DNA of 64,000 bases from Chryseobacterium sp. C-71 (GTDB lineage Bacteria; Bacteroidota; Bacteroidia; Flavobacteriales; Weeksellaceae), in assembly GCF_020911865.1 (NCBI RefSeq), contig NZ_CP087131.1, positions 3,534,001 to 3,598,000 of the forward strand, given 5' to 3'. Shown in pieces: positions 10,291-20,802 of the stretch (position 1 is its first letter; each line of letters opens with the position of its first letter). Below the pieces are notes generated by a model. It was given only the letters and a program-made list of their open reading frames with translations, was not told the origin of the DNA and ran no database searches. A program made the position numbers and the translations under genes.

Positions 10291-10406
10291 AGAGTTAAAT
10301 GTGAAATGATGGTTTTACTTCGTAAGTGAATTTGAATTTTTATTTAAAATTTAATGAAAATCGTGAAGAAAATAAATTGATGATTAGATTTAAATTTTTT
10401 GCATAA

Positions 10407-10435
10407 AAAAAGTCTCATGAAGCATGAGACTTTTT
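10407..10435 (-). terminator. Terminator of the porU-porV unit
   Basis: Perfect 13-nt arms built around GTCTCATG/CATGAGAC with a 3-nt loop and A/T-rich flanks, located after the porV stop. Confidence 0.85.
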
Positions 10436-10476
10436 AAGTTTTACCGATAGTGAATTTACTATTGATTGTATGTTTC

Positions 10477-11637
10477 TTAATAATCTACATTAGAAGTTTC
10501 TTCACCGATGTTCCAGGTAAGACCGAAACGCAGGGTGTTATCTAAAGCGGTATTGATTTTAGACATATTGATAAGGTATGAAATATCTAATCCGAAAGAA
10601 CGGTATTTTAAACCGATACCTGCAGTAGCAAACTGTCTTGCTCCCTGCACTTCACTTTCGTGGAAATAGCCTCCTCTTACCGCAAATGCATTGTCATAAG
10701 AATATTCTAAAGCACCACTGTACATGATTGATTCAGGATTTTTGAAAGATTTCCCGATTCCAGACATTACACCAACATTTGGTACTGCATACTGAGGAAT
10801 TCCTCTTGGGTCGTTTCCAATAAATTCAGATCCAGGTACCAATATTTTTGAACCTTCAACGCTCAATCCAACTCTGTTTACATCATCCAGATACATATCA
10901 TAACCAATACCTAATCTAGCCATTGTCGGAAGATAAGACCTTGATTCTTCGTTTCCTGTATAGTCTAATTTTGGACCTAAGTTGGTTACTGCAAAACCTG
11001 CATTCAATTTACCATCATAACCTCCAAAACTTGAAAATTTAGGAGAAGTATAGTATCCTGAAACGTCAACGGCAAAGCTATTTGCTGGTTTCAATGTAGT
11101 ATCTGTGTTGAATCCACCGGCCAAATCTGACCGAATAAATCTACCTGTAACTGCCATTGAGTATGAATCAGAAAGCTTCAGACCGTATGCAACATCAATT
11201 GAGAATTCGTTTGGCTTAGAGGTACCGTTAGAAGTAACGTCATTACCTACCAATGAAGTAAGGTCTACCTCACCCATATTGAAATAATAAATACTTGCTG
11301 ATATCGTAGATCTTTCTTCCTGACCTAAGAATTTATGGAATGCTCCATACAGTAAAAATACATCATTAGTAAGTTTTCCCATGTATGGTGTATAGTTGAT
11401 ACCCACAGAAGAACTTGTTCTGCTAAAAGGATATTTTGCTGCATTCCAGAATTGAGAAAAAGCATCCGGGGAAGTAACGACCCCTTGGTCTCCCATACCT
11501 CCTGATCTTGCATCTGGTGCAATTCTCAAGAATGGAGCTCCGGTTAATACAGGTCTTACCTGATTCAAATCTTGCGCATAGCCTATAAACCCAGCACTCA
11601 AACCAATCCCCAAAAGCAATTTAGTAGTTAAATTCAT
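10477..11637 (-). CDS. porV: T9SS outer membrane channel/shuttle protein PorV
   Basis: 386 residues with a signal peptide (cleavage near YAQ-D) and an outer-membrane beta-barrel rich in alternating aromatic strands. The early segment APFLRIAPDARSGGMGD is a hallmark of PorV (LptO). PorV binds the C-terminal signal of T9SS cargo and carries it from the SprA translocon to PorU at the cell surface. It follows porU by 56 bp on the same strand, the standard Flavobacteriia arrangement. Confidence 0.95.
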   Translation of the reverse strand: MNLTTKLLLGIGLSAGFIGYAQDLNQVRPVLTGAPFLRIAPDARSGGMGDQGVVTSPDAFSQFWNAAKYPFSRTSSSVGINYTPYMGKLTNDVFLLYGAFHKFLGQEERSTISASIYYFNMGEVDLTSLVGNDVTSNGTSKPNEFSIDVAYGLKLSDSYSMAVTGRFIRSDLAGGFNTDTTLKPANSFAVDVSGYYTSPKFSSFGGYDGKLNAGFAVTNLGPKLDYTGNEESRSYLPTMARLGIGYDMYLDDVNRVGLSVEGSKILVPGSEFIGNDPRGIPQYAVPNVGVMSGIGKSFKNPESIMYSGALEYSYDNAFAVRGGYFHESEVQGARQFATAGIGLKYRSFGLDISYLINMSKINTALDNTLRFGLTWNIGEETSNVDY

Positions 11638-11693
11638 ATGTTGTCTTTTATATATTATCAGTTTTTTATTGATATTCTTAATTGTTTATTATT

Positions 11694-14600
11694 TTACTTC
11701 AAAAGTACCATTTTTTCTACAGCTGTAGCACTTCCTTTGCATTTTTCTTGATTTTGACTTTTTGCAAATATCTTAAAAATATACGTACCTTTTGCTACGG
11801 TATCACCAAAATCATCTTTTCCGTCCCATTCTATTGCCTGACGAGGTGTTCTGAAGCCCTGTAGGAACGGTTCTGCAACTACTGGCTGACTCAAAGTTCT
11901 TACTAATTTTCCTGTAATAGTATAGATTTGAACGTTTACATCTAAAATATCATCGCAATTATGCTCAAAGTGAATGTATGTTTTGTTTGTAAAAGGATTT
12001 GGCCAGTTTAATGGTCTGTTGATCACCAAGTGCTGATCTGCCTCATCTTTAACTTCAAAGTTTAACGTTTCAGTTGTCGAATTATTGTTTATGTCCCAAA
12101 CTTTAAATGTCAACTGATGTTGTCCTATCGCTAAATTTCTAAAAGGGTAAGATACATTCCCTTTTTGATAATCTGCTAAGCCCGGATTAAGACATCCATT
12201 TCCTTCCCCTGAAGCAAAGAAATCATTTAAAACGATGGTATTTATAATTTGACCGTCCAAATATACAGTAATATCGTGACCAATACCAGAACCTGTAGAA
12301 TTTATTCCTGTGTCGTCAGTTACACATGCAAGAAGCATTGGGTTTTGGTCTGTAATTCCTCCATTTGCAAAGTTTGTATTGTTCATATACAACTTTACTC
12401 TTGGCGGTTCGTTATCGTTGATTCCATTAGGGTTGATATCACCTACCTGAACCGATTGATTGTTGAACACGTCAATAGATTTATTATCAGCATATCCTAA
12501 TAATCTTCCTTCACCAACTGCATAATTGATATCTTTCGGAACATAAAATTCTACGGTGAATACTCCGTTTACAGCAGTTCCGGAAGCTTTTACAATAGCA
12601 CTTCCTTCTTCTGTATATTGTAAAACAGGAGTTAAACCTCCATCATTATTTAATGTTGTTTTATTTAATCTTTTATCAAAGATATTGATCACCACTCTTC
12701 CGTTGAATGTCGTGTTTGTAGAACCATTGGAATTATTAATGTGCCCTGTAATTTTTACAAAATCTAATCCTCTGATTAACCCTGGAACTGGCGTTTCAAT
12801 ATTATCAATCACTAATAATCTTTGAGGTCTGCTTAATTTCATTGCAGGATCTCCCAATAGATTTACTTTTAAGTGGTTGGGATCTGAACCTCTTAGTTTT
12901 TTAGCATTTAGATGGGCATCACCAAGTGGTATGAAATCATCATTCACTAATTTGAAGATGTCTTTCGTATAAAGATTGGTGAAATCAACTCCATATCCTA
13001 CACCCACTGCACGGCTAGAAGTAATCATTGCAGCAGCACCTCCTTGCTTTAATTTTAATAATTGTTCTCCTGCAGATGCTGTTGCTGGTTCATCCCAAAG
13101 TGTAAATTCACAAGTAATTGTAGAGACAAATGGAAATCTGCTGTACACATTTGAGAAATTATTTGCATTTTGAATTTCATTTAAGGTAAAAACTCTTTCC
13201 TGAGTCCAACCATTGATACCACCATGTCCGAAATAGAAAAGGTACAGGCTGTTTCCTAAGTCGTTTGAAATCGCTTGGTTTACTTGCGGATATCTTTGTC
13301 CACCAGCAGAACTCTGTGCTTGGAATGCATCTAAATATAATTTTCTAACGTTGTATTCCTTAAGCAAATTACTTAATGGTAACTCAAATGTACTTGCCAA
13401 AGTATTATTCATTACGTTATGGAAGGGTGGTCCACCATCATTGTCATCATCTACAACGAAGTCTAGTTTCATCCTCCATTCTCCAAAAGGAGTTGACTGG
13501 CCAGATAATGAATTATAATACGCCAATGTTTTATCCATCATACTAGCTGCTTCCGAAGGATTTGCTGCAGGAATTCTCCCCACGGGAAGATCTGGTAGAT
13601 TATTTGAGAGAAATGACGAAGTTTGTGGCTTGGTCATTACAATATAATCGTCAGTAACAAAAGAGCTGATAAAATCTGCTGATTCTTCACTCTCATAACT
13701 AGAAACTACATTAGAGTTATTTGCAATTCTGTTTTTGTAATCATAAGATCCATCACCTAAAATGAAAACATATTTTAAACTTCCGAGTGGCGTGTTTAGT
13801 TTGGTTACAAAATCTCTTATTGCGGTAAGATCTCTGCTTCCGCTTCCAAATTCGTTATAAATTTTAGCAGCATCTATAATTTGTACAGAATAGTTGTTTT
13901 TTGTCTGATGATAATTTGCTAATCTCTGAGCTTGAGACATCATCTCAGGGGTTGTGATAATCAAATAGTCTACATTTTGTAAAGCAGAAAGATTCTGATT
14001 ATTTATTCTTTCAACAAATTGTGGCGAAAAGGCAGCATCAGCTCGGAAAGCAACAAATTCATTATTAAAAGAAGTGTTTGAACTGTTGTAAGCAAAGTTA
14101 AAAGCTCCCGTTCCTGCAGCTTTGTTTACTCTTCTGTTTGCATTGGTGATATCTGTAACGTCCCAAACTTGTTCTACATTATTTGCTGTAGAGATGCTGA
14201 AACCATAGTTTGTATTAGAGCCACTCAGTAAAGAATAATCACGGAAGCTCATTTGAGTTCCGTTAAATTTTAAATCTTCTTTATATTGTACTTCTACATA
14301 GTCTAAATAAAAGGTTCCGTTAGGATTAGTTGCAATATTTGGAGTGTATTTAAAGCTGATTTGGTTTCCACTTAAATTAGAAATTGTACCGGTATATCTC
14401 AGAGGGAAAAAATCATAAACATAATTTGATCCGTTGGGTGGCACACTTATCGTCGAAGGATTTTGATTATTGATAGTGAAACCCACATTGTTTTGCTGAG
14501 ATTTGAAACCAATAACTTGCGTTCTGTAGCGAATAATATCACCTCCCTGAATGGGTGAGTTTAAATTGAAAGTAATTGTTTTTTCAGTAGAAAAAGGTTG

Positions 14601-15590
14601 ATCTTCTACCCAAATTCTTCCTACTTTTAATAAGTTTCTCTGATCTGTATTGATAACCTGATAATCATCGTATCTGGTAATTAGCGGTGTCGTTGGTAAA
14701 TTCAAGTCAACATTCTGAACTCTTTTTCCTGCGCCTTTATCATGGTTAATATAATAATAAGAAAAATCTTCATAAATATTTTTTACATTTTCGCTACGGT
14801 CATTTCTTGTGTCATTTCTTTTGATACCATTACCATTTGCGGTATTGTATAAATTATAACCGTTTGGCCCTTGTGCATAAAATAAAGCATAGTCACCATC
14901 ATTCCAGACACCATCATCTTCACCTACAACCTGAATTGAGTTTTCCTGAAGTGCGCTGTATTTTACATCCTGATTATATTCCGGAAGCATAATTCCTCCG
15001 TTACCGTAGATTCTGAAGTTCTTAGGATTTACATTCGCAGGATTAATTCCTATATCTCTTAAAAACTGAGCAGTGATTTTAAAAATTCCTGATTTATCGA
15101 CTTTGATTTTATAAAAACTGCCTGCTGATAAAGGGTTTACAGTGGTTCCTACTTTTAAAGCACTAAAGTTGACAGGCGTTGCGGAAGGTGAGAGTTCAAA
15201 AGATGAAAGTCTTTGTACTCTTCCTTTTACATTTTTAAATAATCCGACGTTGATATTAGCATATCTTTCCCCCTCGATATACGTGTAATTGATATCAGCA
15301 ATGTCGTAATCAGGTAGAAGATCTTTGTTGATATCGAATAAATCTCTATTTGAAACTGCTTCCCAAACTAGATTAGAAACTTTCAGTTGATTTTCACCAA
15401 TTTTTTGCTTGTTTTGGATAAAAATATTATTTTGGCTGAAAGAAAAACCTTCATTTTTAAAATTTGGAAGATTCTTTTTTACATCGCCGAAATCTTCGAT
15501 TTTTGCTCCATCCCATTCTATGGAGATTCGTTGAGCCCAAGTCGTTGATATAAAAGCGAATAGAAAGAATAGAGTCGTTTTTAGTCTCAT
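11694..15590 (-). CDS. porU: T9SS C-terminal signal peptidase PorU
   Basis: 1298 residues with a signal peptide ending TWAQ. The central gingipain-like C25 peptidase domain carries the catalytic His in YFGHGGINGW (near residue 788) and the nucleophile Cys in STITCEFTLWDEP (near residue 828). The C-terminus is beta-sandwich with a CTD-like NPFTNKTYIHFEHN segment. PorU is the surface sortase-like protease that removes T9SS cargo tails and attaches A-LPS. It is divergent from gldJ (165-bp gap) and cotranscribed with porV. Confidence 0.95.
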   Translation of the reverse strand: MRLKTTLFFLFAFISTTWAQRISIEWDGAKIEDFGDVKKNLPNFKNEGFSFSQNNIFIQNKQKIGENQLKVSNLVWEAVSNRDLFDINKDLLPDYDIADINYTYIEGERYANINVGLFKNVKGRVQRLSSFELSPSATPVNFSALKVGTTVNPLSAGSFYKIKVDKSGIFKITAQFLRDIGINPANVNPKNFRIYGNGGIMLPEYNQDVKYSALQENSIQVVGEDDGVWNDGDYALFYAQGPNGYNLYNTANGNGIKRNDTRNDRSENVKNIYEDFSYYYINHDKGAGKRVQNVDLNLPTTPLITRYDDYQVINTDQRNLLKVGRIWVEDQPFSTEKTITFNLNSPIQGGDIIRYRTQVIGFKSQQNNVGFTINNQNPSTISVPPNGSNYVYDFFPLRYTGTISNLSGNQISFKYTPNIATNPNGTFYLDYVEVQYKEDLKFNGTQMSFRDYSLLSGSNTNYGFSISTANNVEQVWDVTDITNANRRVNKAAGTGAFNFAYNSSNTSFNNEFVAFRADAAFSPQFVERINNQNLSALQNVDYLIITTPEMMSQAQRLANYHQTKNNYSVQIIDAAKIYNEFGSGSRDLTAIRDFVTKLNTPLGSLKYVFILGDGSYDYKNRIANNSNVVSSYESEESADFISSFVTDDYIVMTKPQTSSFLSNNLPDLPVGRIPAANPSEAASMMDKTLAYYNSLSGQSTPFGEWRMKLDFVVDDDNDGGPPFHNVMNNTLASTFELPLSNLLKEYNVRKLYLDAFQAQSSAGGQRYPQVNQAISNDLGNSLYLFYFGHGGINGWTQERVFTLNEIQNANNFSNVYSRFPFVSTITCEFTLWDEPATASAGEQLLKLKQGGAAAMITSSRAVGVGYGVDFTNLYTKDIFKLVNDDFIPLGDAHLNAKKLRGSDPNHLKVNLLGDPAMKLSRPQRLLVIDNIETPVPGLIRGLDFVKITGHINNSNGSTNTTFNGRVVINIFDKRLNKTTLNNDGGLTPVLQYTEEGSAIVKASGTAVNGVFTVEFYVPKDINYAVGEGRLLGYADNKSIDVFNNQSVQVGDINPNGINDNEPPRVKLYMNNTNFANGGITDQNPMLLACVTDDTGINSTGSGIGHDITVYLDGQIINTIVLNDFFASGEGNGCLNPGLADYQKGNVSYPFRNLAIGQHQLTFKVWDINNNSTTETLNFEVKDEADQHLVINRPLNWPNPFTNKTYIHFEHNCDDILDVNVQIYTITGKLVRTLSQPVVAEPFLQGFRTPRQAIEWDGKDDFGDTVAKGTYIFKIFAKSQNQEKCKGSATAVEKMVLLK

Positions 15591-15755
15591 GTTAGTTTTT
15601 GAAATTTCTAAATTACAAAATAAATGAAAATTTTAGAATTAAACAGTGATACAATAAAATTAATTTGTTAACGTTTTCAAAAAAAATCAAATCTTTACTT
15701 GATTTATTGAATAATTTATTTTTTCTTTGTACTTTGAATAATATTTATATCGACT

Positions 15756-17357
15756 ATGAAAAAACTAAAGTTGTTTTCATTAATAGCATTAAGTTCTACA
15801 CTTGCATTAACCAGCTGTGGAGGGTCCGGTACTAGCAAAGGAGGCGGTACTAAAAAATTTGTCAGCAAGACAGGTTGGAAACCAAACGAAAAACAAGGTT
15901 GGTTTTTTGCAGGAAAGCAACAAAAGCAGAAGGGTTGGCCAGGAATGGTATATGTTGAAGGTGGAACTTTTACCATGGGATTAGTGAAAGATGATGTAAT
16001 GCACGATTGGAATAACTCGCCTCGCAGAATGCAGGTAAGTTCTTTCTTTATCGGTGAAACAGAAATTACTAACTACGAATACCGCGAATACCTTACATGG
16101 TTGAAGTATGTATTCCCACCTAGTGATCCAAGTTTTAAGGAAATCTACAACGGTGCGTTGCCTGATACTTTATTATGGGATAACAAATTATCTAGAAATG
16201 ATCTTAATGAAACGTATTTCAGAGATCAGAACTATGATTACTATCCGGTAGTAGGTGTTTCTTGGACACAAGCAAACAGATACTGTGAATGGTTGACAGA
16301 TAGAGCAAACGAAAAGGCTTTAATGCAAGCTGGTATTATTGCAAAAGATTTGTACATCAACGAATCTAATAACCAAGGTGGAACTGCATTCAATATGGAT
16401 AAATTCAAATCGAATGATCCTGAAATGCAAGGGTACATCAACGAGCAAAGATTAGCGCAAAAATCTGGTATGAAAACTACCAACCAAAGATTATTGGCTG
16501 CTAACAGATCTCCTAGCTCAGCAATGGTTACCAAGTTCAGACTTCCAACAGAAGTAGAATGGGAGTACGCTGCTCTTGGAATGGAGAAAAACAGAGAATA
16601 CAATAGCTATACAGAAAAGAAACCAGAAATCGATATGCTTAGAGGTACTAAGGGTAAAGATAGAGGGATGATTTTAGCTAACTTCAAGCAAGGTAGAGGT
16701 GATTATTCTGGACCTGCAGGCTGGAAAAATGATGGTGCTGCTCAAACTTCTGATGTAAGACAATTTCCTTCAAATAATATCGGTATCTATGGTATGGTTG
16801 GAAACGTGTCTGAATGGACAGCTGACGTTTACAGACCAATCATTGATGAAGATGCAAGCGACTTCAATTATTACAGAGGTAACGTGCCTCAGGCTATCGT
16901 AAGAAACGGAGACGGAACTTACAAAATGGTAGACGAGGGTACAATTAAATATGATACTTTAGCTGACGGTAGACTGGTTTACAAAAACCTACCGGGTCAA
17001 TTTGAAAGAGAAACAATCGCTGATTACAGAAACTATAGAGATGGTGACAGAATGTCTTCATTAGAATATAGAAATGCCAGTGATTCTGCTTCTTCTTTCA
17101 ACATGTACAATGCTCCTACATCAAGATTTGTAGTTGACGGAAACGGTAAAGTAATTTTACAAAAAGATACTAAAGAAAGAACATCTGCTATGACTAATGA
17201 TATTAGAGTAGTAAAAGGTGGTTCTTGGCAAGATTCAGCATATTGGTTGGATCCGGGACAGAGAAGATACAAAACCCAGAATTCTGGTTATGGTTGGATT
17301 GGTTTCCGTGTAGCTCAAGATGCTAGAGTTAGCGATAAAGCTAGAACAAGAAGATAA
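15756..17357 (+). CDS. gldJ: Gliding motility lipoprotein GldJ
   Basis: 533 residues. The lipoprotein signal has Cys21 (ALTSCGGSG). The body is a formylglycine-generating-enzyme/SUMF1-like fold without sulfatase-maturation function: GMVYVEGGTFTMG near residue 65, FRLPTEVEWEYAA near 265, and GNVSEWTADVY and GGSWQDSAYW further on. GldJ belongs to the gliding motor/T9SS set and stabilises GldK. A long insert splits the fold, as in other GldJ proteins. The divergent porU and downstream murF match the known neighbourhood in Flavobacterium johnsoniae. Confidence 0.95.
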   Translation: MKKLKLFSLIALSSTLALTSCGGSGTSKGGGTKKFVSKTGWKPNEKQGWFFAGKQQKQKGWPGMVYVEGGTFTMGLVKDDVMHDWNNSPRRMQVSSFFIGETEITNYEYREYLTWLKYVFPPSDPSFKEIYNGALPDTLLWDNKLSRNDLNETYFRDQNYDYYPVVGVSWTQANRYCEWLTDRANEKALMQAGIIAKDLYINESNNQGGTAFNMDKFKSNDPEMQGYINEQRLAQKSGMKTTNQRLLAANRSPSSAMVTKFRLPTEVEWEYAALGMEKNREYNSYTEKKPEIDMLRGTKGKDRGMILANFKQGRGDYSGPAGWKNDGAAQTSDVRQFPSNNIGIYGMVGNVSEWTADVYRPIIDEDASDFNYYRGNVPQAIVRNGDGTYKMVDEGTIKYDTLADGRLVYKNLPGQFERETIADYRNYRDGDRMSSLEYRNASDSASSFNMYNAPTSRFVVDGNGKVILQKDTKERTSAMTNDIRVVKGGSWQDSAYWLDPGQRRYKTQNSGYGWIGFRVAQDARVSDKARTRR

Positions 17358-17375
17358 TATTTCAAAATACTTATA

Positions 17376-17407
17376 AAAAACCTCTCGAATTTTCGGGAGG
17401 TTTTTTT
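17376..17407 (+). terminator. Terminator between gldJ and murF
   Basis: CCTCTCGAA and TTCGGGAGG arms (one wobble pair) with A-run before and T-run after. Confidence 0.8.
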
Positions 17408-17418
17408 ATTTTTGACAC

Positions 17419-18690
17419 ATGAACATAGAACAGTTTTATCCATTATATTTAAAAGCTGAAAAAGTAACAATTGACAGCAGAAAAATCAGTACCAATGATA
17501 TTTTCTTCGCTTTCTCCGGAGAAAATTTCAATGCTGCAAGCTTAGCCGAAAAAGCAATGAATGATGGAGCTTTAGCAGCAATTGTTGAAGATGAAAATTT
17601 TGAAAATACAGAAAAGAATATATTCTTTGTACCATCAACTTTGGAATTTCTTCAAAACTTGGCGGTACATCACAGAAATCAATTACAAATTCCTATTATT
17701 GGGCTTACGGGAAGTAATGGTAAAACGACAACGAAAGAGCTTATTCATGCGGTGCTTTCTCAAAAATACAACGTTCAATATACTTTCGGAAATTTAAATA
17801 ATCACATTGGCGTTCCACTTACCATTTTATCGATAAAGCCTGAGCATGAAATGGCAGTTATTGAAATGGGTGCCAATCATCAGAAAGAAATTGAGATGCT
17901 TTGTACCTTAGCACAGCCAAACTTCGGATACATTACCAATTTTGGGAAAGCTCATTTAGAAGGTTTTGGAGGTTTTGAAGGAGTTATAAAAGGAAAATCT
18001 GAGCTTTATGATTACCTTAAGAATAATCAGCAAACTATTTTGGTTAACGAAAATGATCAGATTCAGGTTGAAAAGACTTCAGATTATCAATCTAAAATAA
18101 CTTTTGGGAAGCGAACTTCAGATTATTTCTTTGAAATATTTTCAAATGATCACTTCGTTGGGTTAGATTATCAGGATACAAAGGCTTTGTCACAACTTAC
18201 CGGCGATTATAATTTTACCAATCTTTGTGCTGCTGCAAGTTTCGGACTTCATTTCGGAATAGAAATCAATCAGATAAAAGATGCTATACAAGCTTATACG
18301 CCAACCAATATGCGTTCTCAGGTGGTGAAAAAGAATGATAAAACTTTAGTTTTAGATACTTACAATGCCAATCCGAGTTCGATGACAGCTTCTCTTTATA
18401 ATTTCATCACTTTTGAAGGGACTAAAACGATTGTTATCGGTGATATGCTTGAGTTGGGTGAAGAAAGTGTTGTAGAGCATATCAATATTCTCAAAACGGC
18501 CCACGATTTAGGTTTTAACGAAATTATTACCGTGGGGAAACATTTTAAAGCAGTTAATGATTCATCAAAATCTTTTGAAAATACTGCTGAGTTGATAGAA
18601 TACCTCAGTTCAAACAAAATTCAGTCAGAAAATGTTTTGTTAAAGGCTTCACGAGGAATTTCTTTAGAAAAAGCGATTGACTTTATTTAG
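17419..18690 (+). CDS. murF: UDP-N-acetylmuramoyl-tripeptide--D-alanyl-D-alanine ligase
   Basis: 423 residues of the Mur ligase family. The ATP P-loop GLTGSNGKTTTKELI lies near residue 97. The central motif YITNFGKAHLEGFGG and the C-terminal DTYNANPSSMTA are MurF-specific. The enzyme adds D-Ala-D-Ala to the UDP-MurNAc-tripeptide in the cytoplasm, the last soluble step of peptidoglycan precursor synthesis. It lies away from the dcw cluster, as is usual next to gldJ in this group. The 3' end overlaps the convergent Nudix gene by 8 bp. Confidence 0.95.
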   Translation: MNIEQFYPLYLKAEKVTIDSRKISTNDIFFAFSGENFNAASLAEKAMNDGALAAIVEDENFENTEKNIFFVPSTLEFLQNLAVHHRNQLQIPIIGLTGSNGKTTTKELIHAVLSQKYNVQYTFGNLNNHIGVPLTILSIKPEHEMAVIEMGANHQKEIEMLCTLAQPNFGYITNFGKAHLEGFGGFEGVIKGKSELYDYLKNNQQTILVNENDQIQVEKTSDYQSKITFGKRTSDYFFEIFSNDHFVGLDYQDTKALSQLTGDYNFTNLCAAASFGLHFGIEINQIKDAIQAYTPTNMRSQVVKKNDKTLVLDTYNANPSSMTASLYNFITFEGTKTIVIGDMLELGEESVVEHINILKTAHDLGFNEIITVGKHFKAVNDSSKSFENTAELIEYLSSNKIQSENVLLKASRGISLEKAIDFI

Positions 18691-19294
18691 TTTTCGTTTC
18701 CCAGAATTCTTTAATAATCAATTTAATATTTTTGAATGTGCTTGGAAAGACTTCCGCTTCAATCTGCGAGGTGTTTTTCCAGGCAACTTCTGTGATACCT
18801 TCTTCCAATTGTGGTTTTGATGTATCTTCACCATCGAAGTTCATTTCAAACCAATGCGTGTATTTTAGAACTCTGTCACCATTTCTTTCAATATAAATAT
18901 GGTAAGTGGTGTTAATGAAATCTAAAAGTTCCACGTTTTGTAAACTGGTTTCTTCCTCAATTTCACGCACGGCCGATTCTTCACGAGATTCACCTTTTTC
19001 CATTTTACCTTTTGGCAAATCCCACTTTCCTAATCTTTTGATGAAAAGGATATCTCCATTTGGTCTGTTGACAATGCCGCCCGCAGCTTCAATGATTCTG
19101 AAAAGTTTTTTAAATTCTTTCCAAATTTCGTCAATCTGTTCTCCGTAAACATTCAGTTCTTTCACCGAAGTATTTTGAAGAAGGTCAAGTGCAATCTCTA
19201 AAGTTGTGAAACTTTCATATTTCAGAGTTTTTTCTAAGGCTTCAGACTGCTTAGAGAGTAATAATTTTTTTTCGTTCACAAAAACTTTATACAT
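18683..19294 (-). CDS. Nudix hydrolase
   Basis: 203 residues. The Nudix box is complete except that the usual G near its end is S: GKMEKGESREESAVREIEEETSL, with REIEE supplying the metal ligands (about residues 110-132). An N-terminal extension of about 70 residues precedes the domain. It probably hydrolyses a nucleoside diphosphate derivative, but the substrate cannot be predicted. A TATTTTTG box at 19312-19319 (minus strand) lies about 17 nt before the start and faces the promoter of the SRPBCC gene. Confidence 0.88.
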   Translation of the reverse strand: MYKVFVNEKKLLLSKQSEALEKTLKYESFTTLEIALDLLQNTSVKELNVYGEQIDEIWKEFKKLFRIIEAAGGIVNRPNGDILFIKRLGKWDLPKGKMEKGESREESAVREIEEETSLQNVELLDFINTTYHIYIERNGDRVLKYTHWFEMNFDGEDTSKPQLEEGITEVAWKNTSQIEAEVFPSTFKNIKLIIKEFWETKTK

Positions 19295-19324
19295 TTGTAG
19301 GAATTTAAATACAAAAATAAAAAA

Positions 19325-19714
19325 ATGAATTTAGAAGGACGAAAAATTGTTGTCAATAAATCATCTAAAGAGTTATCTGAGTTGCTAAAAACACCGGAAA
19401 ATTACAAAGATTTTATGCCAGACGGTCTTCAGAAGTTTGAAAGCAGAGAAGATGGGTTCAAATTCGGACTTCAGGGCATGCCCGAAATCGCTTTAAAGAT
19501 TGACGAAGTGACCGAAGAAAAGGCAGTTTTGAAATCTGCAAGTTCAAGTTTAGATTTTACATTGCTGGCAACTTTAAAAGCGCTGAATGAAAATCAGACA
19601 GAGGTTCAGATGCTTTTTGAAGGAAAATTCAATCCTTTCATCAAAATGATGGTTGAGAAACCGCTTCAGAATTTTATCAATACCTTAACGGATAAGATTG
19701 AGGCTTATAAATAA
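19325..19714 (+). CDS. SRPBCC-superfamily protein
   Basis: 129 residues with the START/Bet v1-like pattern: an N-terminal strand, paired helices with YKDFMPDG, a long antiparallel sheet, and a C-terminal amphipathic helix PLQNFINTLTDKIE. It has no catalytic motif; such proteins bind hydrophobic ligands. A TACATTTG box (19290-19297) lies 27 nt before the ATG. It is divergent from the Nudix gene, so the two promoters overlap. Role unknown. Confidence 0.75.
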   Translation: MNLEGRKIVVNKSSKELSELLKTPENYKDFMPDGLQKFESREDGFKFGLQGMPEIALKIDEVTEEKAVLKSASSSLDFTLLATLKALNENQTEVQMLFEGKFNPFIKMMVEKPLQNFINTLTDKIEAYK

Positions 19715-19718
19715 GATC

Positions 19719-19742
19719 AAAACCTTCAGAAATGAAGGTTTT
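19719..19742. terminator. Bidirectional terminator between SRPBCC gene and anmK
   Basis: AAAACCTTCA and TGAAGGTTTT arms with a GAAA tetraloop. The hairpin serves the + strand gene and ends immediately before the anmK stop. Confidence 0.8.
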
Positions 19743-19743
19743 T

Positions 19744-20790
19744 TTATGCAACAACACCTGAACTATGATCATTGCTGCTTCCTGTTGCAGAAGAGAGAAT
19801 ATTAATTTCATTATTGATTCTTAAAACTCCCATAAAGGCAAAAATCAAAGCTTCTTTAAAATCGATAATTTCTTTTCCAGGAATAATGATTTTTGACTTT
19901 GTTTTTGCTCTAATTTTTTCAATTAAATAAGTATTATAAGTTCCGCCGCCAGTAAATAGAACTTTCTTTAATTGATATTGATTGAGAACTATTGAGATTT
20001 GTTCTGCCGCATGTTCTGTAAATGTTGCTAAAATATCTTTTGAATCTAAACCTTCAAATAATGGAAATACATTTTCGTAACACCATTCAATTCCTAGGGA
20101 TTTGGGATGAGATTGGTGGTAAAATTCCAATGAATGAAGTTTGTTCAGTAATTCGGCATCTATTTTTCCTTGCTTCGCTAAATCTCCGTTTACATCGAAA
20201 TTCTGATTGAGGTTTTGAGCTAATTTATTTAAAACAATATTAACGGGAGCGATATCGAAAGCGATTCTTTTGTCATTTAATTTTAATGAAATGTTAGAAA
20301 ATCCTCCCAGATTCAAGCACGCATCATATTCTGAAAATAGGAACTCGTCGCCAATCGGAACTAAAGGTGCTCCATTTCCACCCATTAAAACATCCTTAGA
20401 GCGAAAATCGTAAACTACCGGTAAACCAGTTTCAATTTTAATTGCCCGTCCGTCACCAATCTGCAAAGTGAATTTCTTCTTAGGCTGATGAAATACGGTA
20501 TGACCATGTGATGCAATGACATCAATGTTTTCAAGATTATATTTTTCTATAAAACTTTTTACAGCTTTTCCTAAAAAGAATCCGTATTCAGAATGAAGTT
20601 CAAGAAGCTCTTCTGCAGATAAATGGATTGAGTTTCTAAGCTTATTTTCCCATTCTTCAGAGTAGGGAAGGGTTTCGGCTTGTAGGATTTCAAATTCCCA
20701 AACAGAATTTTGTTTTTTAAACTTTGCCAGACAGATATCCAAACCGTCTAAGCTTGTTCCGGACATCAACCCAATTGCTTGAAAAATCAT
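19744..20790 (-). CDS. anmK: Anhydro-N-acetylmuramic acid kinase
   Basis: 348 residues of the ASKHA kinase fold. The N-terminal phosphate loop GLMSGTSLDGLD is diagnostic, followed by DVIASHGHTVFHQP, LQIGDGRAI and the C-terminal LFTGGGTYNTYLI. It phosphorylates and opens 1,6-anhydro-MurNAc to MurNAc-6-P in cell-wall recycling. No murQ is adjacent. It is 12 bp downstream of lptC on the same strand, so likely in one envelope-related operon. Confidence 0.95.
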   Translation of the reverse strand: MIFQAIGLMSGTSLDGLDICLAKFKKQNSVWEFEILQAETLPYSEEWENKLRNSIHLSAEELLELHSEYGFFLGKAVKSFIEKYNLENIDVIASHGHTVFHQPKKKFTLQIGDGRAIKIETGLPVVYDFRSKDVLMGGNGAPLVPIGDEFLFSEYDACLNLGGFSNISLKLNDKRIAFDIAPVNIVLNKLAQNLNQNFDVNGDLAKQGKIDAELLNKLHSLEFYHQSHPKSLGIEWCYENVFPLFEGLDSKDILATFTEHAAEQISIVLNQYQLKKVLFTGGGTYNTYLIEKIRAKTKSKIIIPGKEIIDFKEALIFAFMGVLRINNEINILSSATGSSNDHSSGVVA

Positions 20791-20802
20791 GATTTTAGAA
20801 AT